Shown here: positions 1 through 5,677 of the stretch, one piece after another
Numbering within the stretch: the stretch's first letter is position 1
Layout of the letters: every line of letters starts with the position of its first letter
Source: JARRRL01 sp037380725
GTDB taxonomy: Bacteria > Pseudomonadota > Gammaproteobacteria > Pseudomonadales > JANQJO01
Direction of reading: 5' to 3'
DNA length: 6,225 bases
Assembly: GCA_037380725.1 (NCBI GenBank)
Contig: JARRRL010000218.1
Location: 1-6,225 of the forward strand
Translations under genes and position numbers: made by a program
The notes under the pieces: model-generated
Told to the model about the DNA's origin: nothing
Database searches by the model: none
The model's input: the letters and a program-made list of their open reading frames with translations, nothing else

Positions 1-623
1 TTCAGTAGTATAGAAAAACGATTGATGTCAACAGGAGGAGGTAGAATGACTGACGGACTTTGAAAGTCACGCAACAAATAATCATGTGCAAATGTGCTGA
101 GCGTTATAATACCATCTGCGGATTTTAAGACCTGGCGGAAAAAGTACCAATCCAGCGGTATGGATCGGAAATAAGATCGCGTTGGGATTCCTACACTCTG
201 GAATAAAACTCGGTATCGAAATCCAAACCGTCGACGAACCTGAAGCGCAGCGTAAGCATCAAAATAGTTTAGACAATGCACGATATCCAGTGTTTCTCCA
301 ATGCGTGCTAAAATAGGCTGAAAAGAAAAAGCAGCTTGATGACATGCATTTAATTGACGAAATTTGCCAAATATTTTTTGAGGAACACAGTGTGTTGTAT
401 GCAAGGATGACGTGCTGCTTTGCTCAACGTGCTTTGGTGACAGCGCAATAACGTGTACACAATGACCTTGTGATAGCCAGTAACGGGTGAGATCGTCCAA
501 CATTCGTTCGGCACCTCGACGTACATGTGGCCACATAAACGGATTTGTTATGGCAATTACTAATCTTGATCGTTTGGCATCAGATTGAGTACTGGGGAAA
601 CTCGCATTAGAAAAATCAGTCAT
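1..623 (-). CDS. Glycosyltransferase family 4 (GT-B), N-terminal part, cut by the window edge
   Basis: Reading leftward from the ATG at 623, 207 codons stay open to base 1, so the gene continues outside the window and only the N-terminal acceptor-side Rossmann domain is seen. Visible GT4-type landmarks are a beta strand followed by a WPHVRRGAERM loop (about residues 31-41, the usual glycine/arginine-rich loop), DIVHCLNYFDA (113-123), ADGIITLSTF (169-178) and LPPPVDINRF (194-203), which matches the common 'pNGVD..rF' hinge just before the C-terminal nucleotide-sugar domain. That domain, with its E-x7-E motif, is not in view, so donor specificity cannot be judged. The start is fixed by an in-frame TAA three codons upstream; its Shine-Dalgarno is weak. 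The gene begins 11 bases after the stop of the upstream family 2 glycosyltransferase, so the two are almost certainly co-transcribed. Expected role: cytoplasmic or membrane-peripheral sugar transfer in glycan assembly. Family call is solid; substrate unknown. Confidence 0.85.
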   Translation of the reverse strand, partial: MTDFSNASFPSTQSDAKRSRLVIAITNPFMWPHVRRGAERMLDDLTRYWLSQGHCVHVIALSPKHVEQSSTSSLHTTHCVPQKIFGKFRQLNACHQAAFSFQPILARIGETLDIVHCLNYFDAYAALQVRRRFGFRYRVLFQSVGIPTRSYFRSIPLDWYFFRQVLKSADGIITLSTFAHDYLLRDFQSPSVILPPPVDINRFSILL

Positions 624-634
624 GACATCTTAAC

Positions 635-1675
635 TCATCGTTCACATGAAGTATTACGTTTGCACGAGTCATCGATTGATTCGGCAACGGGGACAGTGCG
701 TCGAGCTTGCCCTGCTAAGGGTTCAGGGGGGAACCATCGGCAATGGCGCCAGGGCAGTAAATCACGATCTGAGCGGCGTCGAGAAGATTGAACGATTTTT
801 CTCAGTTTCCAGGTTTCAGGAAGATAGCGTACATTCCATAAAAGAGCTTTCAGCGTCGGTTTTCGTGGACCTCGAGCGAAAAGATCGACAGTAGTGTACC
901 CGCAATACAATGCCAACATTGTGATCAGTCGCCATCCTGAAGCGTTTTTCAGTATTGAGCGCAGGCGATTTTTACAATAGTAAAATACATTGGTTTGATT
1001 AGCGGCTGTGGTACTCGGTGATACCCGATGCAATACCTCAAGATCCGGAAAGACGCAAACATGGTAACCAGCCAGATTCAATCTCCAACCAAAATCTGAA
1101 TCCTCATAACCATAAAAAAACCGTTCGTCAAAGCCATTCACAGAAAGACAGGCTGAACGCAAGCACAGACACGCGGATGTGTTGAGCCATAGTTTTCTTT
1201 CGGGTTCTGTCACCCGAGTGCTCCATTCACCTTCACAGTGGTCCCAGGCTAAACCGAATTGTCCCAATTCGCCACCATAAGCATTTAAGCGTTTTGAATC
1301 GGAGGCGTACAGCACTTTTCCGCCTACACAAGCTAAATTTTTATCATTATTAAATTTTTGTAACGCACGTTCAATCCATTCTGGACTTAAGCACACATCG
1401 CTATCAAGAAATAATACAAAGCGTGATCTTGCTTCATCCAAGCCTCTGTTTCGTGCAAGGGCAGGTCCTTGTCGACAGATCCAACGATAAGTGATGCGGT
1501 GCTCACCCAACTGCTGCGCTGCAGACGCCACAACTGAAGCGGTGTCATCATCTGATCCATCGTCTACCACGATCACACAAAAATCACGATGCGTTTGAAG
1601 CGCTAAGGCGGACAACACGTGTTTCAGTGTATTGGCTCGATTATAAGTTGGAATCNNNNNGACGACATTACTCAT
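635..1675 (-). CDS. Glycosyltransferase family 2 (GT-A), complete, soluble type
   Basis: A 346-residue GT-A enzyme predicted to transfer a sugar from a nucleotide donor to a growing surface glycan. Motifs in order: IPTYNRA (8-14), VVDDGSDDD (36-44), RNRGLDEARS (76-85), the metal-binding LFLDSD (89-93, DXD-type), NTSACLCLRS (165-174), GFDERFFYGYEDSDFGWRL (181-199, containing the ED base pair at 191-192), HRVSPS (216-221) and the downstream KNRLRSILKN amphipathic segment (235-244). There is one moderately hydrophobic stretch near 250-266 but no clear transmembrane bundle. The last 50 residues are Arg- and Pro-rich and resemble nothing I recognise, but the other two frames close quickly there, so I see no frameshift. 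The ATG at 1675 has a GAGGG Shine-Dalgarno seven bases upstream. Five unresolved bases (1656-1660) hide residues 6 and most of 7; frame and strand spacing fit a true five-base gap. It follows the longest intergenic region of the window and is tightly followed by a GT4 gene. Confidence 0.9.
   Translation of the reverse strand: MSNVVXXIPTYNRANTLKHVLSALALQTHRDFCVIVVDDGSDDDTASVVASAAQQLGEHRITYRWICRQGPALARNRGLDEARSRFVLFLDSDVCLSPEWIERALQKFNNDKNLACVGGKVLYASDSKRLNAYGGELGQFGLAWDHCEGEWSTRVTEPERKLWLNTSACLCLRSACLSVNGFDERFFYGYEDSDFGWRLNLAGYHVCVFPDLEVLHRVSPSTTAANQTNVFYYCKNRLRSILKNASGWRLITMLALYCGYTTVDLFARGPRKPTLKALLWNVRYLPETWKLRKIVQSSRRRSDRDLLPWRHCRWFPPEPLAGQARRTVPVAESIDDSCKRNTSCER
1656..1660. other. Five ambiguous bases (NNNNN) inside a coding region
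   Basis: Five Ns fall between codons for Val5 and Ile8 of the family 2 glycosyltransferase. The reading frame on both sides agrees if exactly five bases are missing, and the resulting V-V-x-x-I-P spacing is what the first GT-A beta strand normally shows. The Ns therefore look like base-call ambiguity or a correctly sized gap, though a fixed-length scaffold join cannot be excluded. Confidence 0.95.
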
Positions 1676-1682
1676 TATTATG

Positions 1683-1687
1683 CCCTC
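1683..1687 (-). promoter_or_regulatory. Shine-Dalgarno (GAGGG) of the family 2 glycosyltransferase
   Basis: GAGGG on the minus strand lies seven bases before the ATG at 1675. It supports that start, as do two consecutive in-frame TGA stops 13 codons further upstream. Confidence 0.75.
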
Positions 1688-1722
1688 GTTGTAAATACGT
1701 CGTTGAGTTGGTTCTCATCACT

Positions 1723-1728
1723 GTTATA
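1723..1728 (-). promoter_or_regulatory. Possible extended -10 promoter element (TGA-TATAAC)
   Basis: The 124-base gap 1676-1799 between the hydrolase stop and the glycosyltransferase start is the largest in the window. On the minus strand it is A/T-rich and contains TATAAC preceded by TG-A, which resembles an extended -10 box about 48 bases before the ATG. No good -35 lies at the expected distance, and I see no Rho-independent terminator hairpin after the hydrolase stop. An internal promoter that lets the two glycosyltransferases be expressed separately is possible but weakly supported. Confidence 0.3.
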
Positions 1729-1799
1729 TCACCTTTTTGTACTTTTCGTTTGCATGAAAATAATTTTTAATTCAGGAACAAGAAAGCATGATAAATGAT

Positions 1800-3548
1800 T
1801 CAAAAATGTACATTCGAAAACACCACTGCGCTGACACTGCGGGCAGGTAAAACAAACGATGCGGTGTTTGGTTCAGGAGAGACCGTGGTTGGGACACTGA
1901 GACTGCTTACCACTATTTCATCTTGCGCTCCTTTAGAAAAACGAGAAAGTGTCACAGGTTTACCCCATGAGATACCTGGTATTTTTGGTAAGTTAGATCC
2001 TGTATGAGCATCAATCGCGTTTCCTGTCACCACATATTGAGTAGCCACTCCCAGATGATGAACACCTTTGACATGCAAATTTAATTTAGCTGATGAAGTT
2101 GGGTGTCGATTGAGTATAAAAATAGATAAATGATGCTCCCCACGAGTGGCTAATGTATCCACATAAGGAACGTTCTGAACACCGTCTACTACACCAATTG
2201 AATGTGAGGTGTAAGTAGGACTTTTTTGAGAAGACTGAACAACGGTTTTTTGTAGATGATCTCGATATAGTTTAAACACATAATAAGGCGCTGTTGGTAT
2301 CCATTGGCCATCACGACGTCCAAGCCATCCCATGAATCCATGATCGGTCAATTTAAAGAAATTAGCAATTTCAACACGGGGTGTTCGCAAGAAAACATTT
2401 AAAGTTCCACTGACAAAGAGACTTGATCCTAAAGTTTTTACGTGATCAACCCATGGGTTATTGGGTTTGACGTGAAAAAAAGGTCCCCATTCAGTTACCG
2501 CGATGCGAATAGAACGTTGAGTTGTTTCCCAGTGCGCCAGTTGTGTAGACAAATCATGCAAATTTCGCTCGATGTTAATCGGTGCGGCTAATAAACTGGC
2601 GTAGACTTGAACGGGATCTAAATCGTTAAGGGATTCAATTAAAACTGGTGCGTAAGCGTTGTGAACGGAAAGACAATCCATTTCTGAGGCGATACGAGAT
2701 AGAATTTTTTGATTCCATTGTTCGTCTTCCACAAAGTGATATCGACCATAATTTAAACCACCAATTGCACACAATTTAATATTCGCATCTTCAGCTCGCA
2801 TCGCTGATGTAAAATCCAAGAAACGTGTTGCGTATGTTTCAGGTTTTACATATCCTCCAGACAAGTCATTGCGCATATACAGTTCATTACCAATTTCCCA
2901 GTATCGTACTGGTGTTGCCACACCTGAAAGGTTCATGTACCGGACCCATTCGGCAGCCTCACTTGCTGTTCCGGTACCCGCATTCACCGTCAGTAGCAAC
3001 TGCGCTCCACTGGATTGTGCAAAACGTTCTGCCTCACGAATACCAAATGATAAACGTGACGTTGGTCCTGAGGGGTAGTGCTGTAAAGATTGACGTGTGC
3101 GTTGTTGTGTTAATCCTTGCCTCCAATGAAAATAATCGGAAAACACACCCCCTGGATAGCGCAGAATGGATACGCCTAAATTGCGTGTTAGTTCAATTAC
3201 TTGAGAGTTTAATTGACCTTGCTCTGTGTCCCATAAACCTTGACCGTCAAATATCCACTCTATGTTGGCGCCGAATAGGGTTTCGGGTACGTCTCGTATG
3301 TATTGGTTTGCTTCAATGGTTACCGTTGCACGGTACGAAGTATGACACGGTGGCGTCATTACCCAATCGTGGCTAAAGGCCACGCAGCTTAGCTGTTTGG
3401 TATTGAATTGAGTCTTGCTTATATTGGTAAGCACATCCGCAGTACGTTCCTCGTGTTTGCATCCAAATAGTCCATATAAAATACAGAAAATTAATATCCA
3501 ATTCATTGACCAGTAGCGGAAGTAGATGTAACGAATACCAGGTAACAA
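1800..3548 (-). CDS. Secreted lipoprotein glycoside hydrolase, clan GH-A, GH51-like (alpha-L-arabinofuranosidase type)
   Basis: A 582-residue predicted lipoprotein with the layout of GH51 arabinofuranosidases: a (beta/alpha)8 barrel followed by a C-terminal beta-sandwich. The N-terminus has three Arg, a hydrophobic core (about 16-29) and a lipobox ending LFGC, so Cys30 would be lipidated. Family landmarks: LFGANIEW (91-98), RYPGGVFSDYFHW (130-142), WEIGNELY (217-224, Glu222 as acid/base), SVHNAYAP (294-301), VTEWGPFF (351-358, Glu353 as nucleophile) and PTAPYYVFKLYRDH (418-431) leading into the sandwich (about 440-582). Both catalytic Glu are present, so activity is expected, acting outside the cytoplasm. 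The start is uncertain: TTG at 3548 has a GGGA seven bases upstream and keeps the charged n-region; ATG at 3506 gives a shorter signal without positive charge and no clear ribosome site. It sits between an ABC exporter and two glycosyltransferases, which suggests trimming of the cluster's own glycan. GH39 or another clan A family is the main alternative. Confidence 0.8.
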   Translation of the reverse strand: MLPGIRYIYFRYWSMNWILIFCILYGLFGCKHEERTADVLTNISKTQFNTKQLSCVAFSHDWVMTPPCHTSYRATVTIEANQYIRDVPETLFGANIEWIFDGQGLWDTEQGQLNSQVIELTRNLGVSILRYPGGVFSDYFHWRQGLTQQRTRQSLQHYPSGPTSRLSFGIREAERFAQSSGAQLLLTVNAGTGTASEAAEWVRYMNLSGVATPVRYWEIGNELYMRNDLSGGYVKPETYATRFLDFTSAMRAEDANIKLCAIGGLNYGRYHFVEDEQWNQKILSRIASEMDCLSVHNAYAPVLIESLNDLDPVQVYASLLAAPINIERNLHDLSTQLAHWETTQRSIRIAVTEWGPFFHVKPNNPWVDHVKTLGSSLFVSGTLNVFLRTPRVEIANFFKLTDHGFMGWLGRRDGQWIPTAPYYVFKLYRDHLQKTVVQSSQKSPTYTSHSIGVVDGVQNVPYVDTLATRGEHHLSIFILNRHPTSSAKLNLHVKGVHHLGVATQYVVTGNAIDAHTGSNLPKIPGISWGKPVTLSRFSKGAQDEIVVSSLSVPTTVSPEPNTASFVLPARSVSAVVFSNVHF

Positions 3549-3594
3549 AGCGTATTCCCACTGACTCAGAATCGTGTATGTTCAGCATGATGGT

Positions 3595-4401
3595 TCAGTA
3601 CTGCGCTAATGAACCTTCCTCTTTTGCGATGCGAACTGCCACATGAAACGCAGCAATACCCATCAAAATCAATACAACAGAAAATAGACTTAATATCAAC
3701 AAACGATCCAACTGTTCGCTGAGAGATACGCCTTGCAATAAAGCTAAGCGCATTCCTTCAAGACCGTGCGTTAACGGAATCCATTGCGCCAGTTGTTGTA
3801 ACCATTTGGGCAATAAGCTTTGTGGAAACAGTACGCCACTGAGGACTACAAAAAGATAACTCATAACTGTCAGTATCGCTTCGCCTCGTTTGATGAGTAA
3901 CACGACGCTGGCCCAACACATCCCTAAACCTGCAAATGCAATCACAACGAGTGCAAAAATTACTAGTGCACTACCCACATCCGCCTTGTCAAAACCAACG
4001 TGGTAAAAATACATACCAATAATTAAATAAACAAAAAATCGAATGGCGCTAATAAAATAGGGCCACAAAGCCGAGTACAACAGCAAGCGTGTCAGACTTA
4101 CCGGCGACAACAATGTTATCTCCAATGCACCCGTTAACTGCCCTTCGCGAATTTGTTTGGCAAAAGTCGTTAAACTGACACTCACGCATTCCGTCAATGC
4201 CAAGCCGATCAATAAGAAAGCCAGATAACTACCACCGTATCGTGTTAAAGCTGGTATTTCTTTGCCCAGAGTCATTTGTCCAATGTAATAAAAAATAACA
4301 AGTAAAACAACATTACCCAACATCTGGACAAAAAATGAAAATTTGTAACTGAGCTCAATGATTCCATCACGCTTAAAATAGGCGTAAGCCAAATTATACA
4401 T
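3595..4401 (-). CDS. ABC-2 type exporter permease
   Basis: A 268-residue inner-membrane protein with about six transmembrane segments (roughly 22-41, 55-80, 113-133, 143-170, 176-195 and 234-256), the usual ABC-2 size and topology. Two ABC-2 hallmarks are visible: REGQLTGALEITLLSP (85-100), the cytoplasmic segment expected near the ATPase, and SGVLFPQSLLPKWLQQLAQW continuing to PLTHGLEGMR (188-218), the conserved 'FP..LP.wl......PlthglealR' region. It forms the membrane channel of an exporter with the preceding ATPase; two copies per transporter are expected. Its ATG lies inside the 3' end of the ATPase gene: ATGTATAA contains both this start and the ATPase TAA, an 8-base overlap typical of translational coupling. 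A GGAAGGA ribosome site sits seven bases upstream, within the ATPase gene. Cargo is not readable from the sequence; glycosyltransferase neighbours point to a glycan or glycolipid. Confidence 0.92.
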   Translation of the reverse strand: MYNLAYAYFKRDGIIELSYKFSFFVQMLGNVVLLVIFYYIGQMTLGKEIPALTRYGGSYLAFLLIGLALTECVSVSLTTFAKQIREGQLTGALEITLLSPVSLTRLLLYSALWPYFISAIRFFVYLIIGMYFYHVGFDKADVGSALVIFALVVIAFAGLGMCWASVVLLIKRGEAILTVMSYLFVVLSGVLFPQSLLPKWLQQLAQWIPLTHGLEGMRLALLQGVSLSEQLDRLLILSLFSVVLILMGIAAFHVAVRIAKEEGSLAQY

Positions 4402-5593
4402 CGTGTAATCCTTCCGCTAACGAGTCAGCATTCGAGACACATTGAACCTGTGGTGTTTGAGGGAATAAGTCAGTGCCAGATGAACTCACGTGATTACGAT
4501 CTTGAGTGTTGTGGACGAGTTTACAAAAAATTTCTTCGAAATCGGGGCGTATGGTTTCAGTACGCAAAATTTTCCCGCCTAATGACCAGACACGTTCAAG
4601 TAAAGGTTGCCATTTTAATGTATCGACTACGGAAAAAAATACATACCTCTGAATAGTTTCCTGTACTGGTTTTAAGGTGTCATCTTGGATCACGCCACCT
4701 TCTACGTATGGATCGTTCTCCATTAATTGTTCAAAGGCTTCTCGTGCACCAAATGAGATGGGTTGCTTTCCCCAATCGATAGTTAAGTGGTATGCATCTG
4801 AAGCGCATCCAGGAAATTCGCGACGTATGTGATCAAAACTGCCTTGAATTAGTACTTCGCCTCGACTGATAATCACCACACGATCACACAATTCTTCGGC
4901 TTCAGCTAAATGATGCGTAGCAATTAAATGTGCTTGACGAGGTGAGCGAGAACGCTTTTCACGAATCCATTGTCGAATATTTTTTTGAGACAAAGGATCC
5001 AAACTGCGCGTCGGTTCATCGTACAACACGATAGCTGGGTCTGCTAATAAACCACGTGCGATGGCTAATTTTTGCTTCATGCCGGCAGAATAACTGTCAA
5101 AACGCCTATTCGCAGCGTGTGACAAACCCAGGGCATCCAATAGCTCACCAGAACGCTGTCCAGCTATTTTTTTGGGAATACGGTACAAAGCGGCAAAAAA
5201 CATCAAATTTTGCCAACCAGTCAGTCGCCAATAAAAACTGCGTTCATCACAAGTCACCAATCCCACTAGTCCACGCTCACGTACAGCACTTGATCTATTA
5301 TCTTTTCCAAAAAAACGAATCTGTCCTTCGGAAGGTGAGATTAGCGTGGCAATCATTTTCAACAGTGTGGTCTTTCCTGCCCCATTTGGACCCAGTAATC
5401 CAACCATTTCACCGAGACCAACCTGGAACGATACACGATTAACACTTGTGAAACTGGTTTTCCCTCGAAAACCAGGTAAACGAGACATCATAGGACGAAA
5501 TCGTTTAGTGACTCGGTCTACATCGACGGGTAGACGCTTCTTATCAGGCGTACTACACCGTCCGTAATTAGAAAAAGTACTTACTGTGGGCAT
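4394..5593 (-). CDS. ABC exporter ATP-binding protein (DrrA/COG1131-like), with long C-terminal extension
   Basis: A 399-residue cytoplasmic ATPase that would power the ABC-2 permease encoded by the next, overlapping gene. Motifs: Walker A GPNGAGKT (68-75), a Q-loop region reading VTCDERSFYWRLTG (113-126), signature YSAGM (168-172) in place of LSGGQ, Walker B IVLYDEP (188-194, Glu193), D-loop SLDP (197-200) and H-loop ATHH (225-228, His227). The canonical Q-loop Gln is not seen; Cys115/Asp116 sits where it would align. From memory, DERSFYWRLTG recurs in a DrrA-like subgroup, so this is probably a subgroup trait rather than damage. The N-terminus has a roughly 15-residue insert (33-48) before the nucleotide-binding fold, and about 150 residues follow the H-loop, forming a C-terminal domain of unknown role. 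The ATG at 5593 is fixed by GGAGG eight bases upstream and an in-frame TGA directly before it. It lacks Wzt/KpsT features, so a capsule-type exporter is not assumed. Confidence 0.93.
   Translation of the reverse strand: MPTVSTFSNYGRCSTPDKKRLPVDVDRVTKRFRPMMSRLPGFRGKTSFTSVNRVSFQVGLGEMVGLLGPNGAGKTTLLKMIATLISPSEGQIRFFGKDNRSSAVRERGLVGLVTCDERSFYWRLTGWQNLMFFAALYRIPKKIAGQRSGELLDALGLSHAANRRFDSYSAGMKQKLAIARGLLADPAIVLYDEPTRSLDPLSQKNIRQWIREKRSRSPRQAHLIATHHLAEAEELCDRVVIISRGEVLIQGSFDHIRREFPGCASDAYHLTIDWGKQPISFGAREAFEQLMENDPYVEGGVIQDDTLKPVQETIQRYVFFSVVDTLKWQPLLERVWSLGGKILRTETIRPDFEEIFCKLVHNTQDRNHVSSSGTDLFPQTPQVQCVSNADSLAEGLHDV
4409..4415 (-). promoter_or_regulatory. Shine-Dalgarno (GGAAGGA) of the ABC-2 permease, inside the ATPase gene
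   Basis: GGAAGGA on the minus strand ends seven bases before the permease ATG at 4401. It is embedded in the last codons of the ATPase gene. Together with the 8-base start/stop overlap it fixes the permease start and implies coupled translation. Confidence 0.8.
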
Positions 5594-5601
5594 TCATTTA
5601 G

Positions 5602-5606
5602 CCTCC
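5602..5606 (-). promoter_or_regulatory. Shine-Dalgarno (GGAGG) of the ABC ATPase
   Basis: A perfect GGAGG core lies eight bases upstream of the ATG at 5593, the strongest ribosome site in the window. An overlapping ATG at 5597 is out of frame and badly spaced, so the ATG at 5593 is preferred. Confidence 0.85.
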
Positions 5607-5615
5607 ACTCATTCA

Positions 5616-5633
5616 GTCGAAAAGTGTTTCGAC
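5616..5633 (-). other. Perfect 7-bp hairpin in the leader of the ABC ATPase gene
   Basis: On the minus strand GTCGAAA and TTTCGAC form a perfect seven-base-pair stem around a four-base loop (CACT). It lies in the 84-base gap between the membrane glycosyltransferase stop and the ATPase, ending nine bases before the GGAGG ribosome site. No T-run follows it in the direction of transcription, so it is not a classic Rho-independent terminator. It may be a processing or translation-modulating element between cistrons, or chance. Confidence 0.45.
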
Positions 5634-5677
5634 ATATCGGCTGACAATCATGGTGTAATGGAAAGCGATTTACCAAA

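Noticed and set aside
585..894. Two small plus-strand open frames (585-791 and 646-894)
   Set aside because: Both are antisense to the glycosyltransferases, have Arg-rich low-information products and no ribosome sites. They reflect base composition of the opposite coding strand.
2825..3376. A 183-codon open frame on the plus strand, antisense to the hydrolase
   Set aside because: It lies wholly opposite a gene with clear catalytic motifs, its product resembles no family, and no ribosome site supports it. It is a shadow frame.
1800..3548. A plant-arabinan utilisation locus as the explanation for the GH51-like enzyme
   Set aside because: There is no sugar importer, SusC/D pair, regulator or pentose catabolic gene; the neighbours are biosynthetic glycosyltransferases and an exporter.
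3373..3588. A 71-codon minus-strand frame starting with ATG at 3588, just after the permease stop
   Set aside because: It overlaps the hydrolase N-terminus in another frame. Joining it to the hydrolase by a frameshift would replace a good lipoprotein signal with a poor one, so I see no reason to call a gene or a frameshift.
5056..5567. Plus-strand open frames opposite the ABC ATPase
   Set aside because: They mirror the Walker A region of a clearly real gene and show no features of their own.
5616..5633. The leader hairpin read as a Rho-independent terminator
   Set aside because: No T-run follows the stem in the direction of transcription, and the next gene's ribosome site starts within ten bases.
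5642..5647. TTGTCA on the minus strand as a -35 box before the ABC ATPase
   Set aside because: No acceptable -10 lies 16-18 bases downstream; that position is taken by the hairpin. A separate exporter promoter is not supported.
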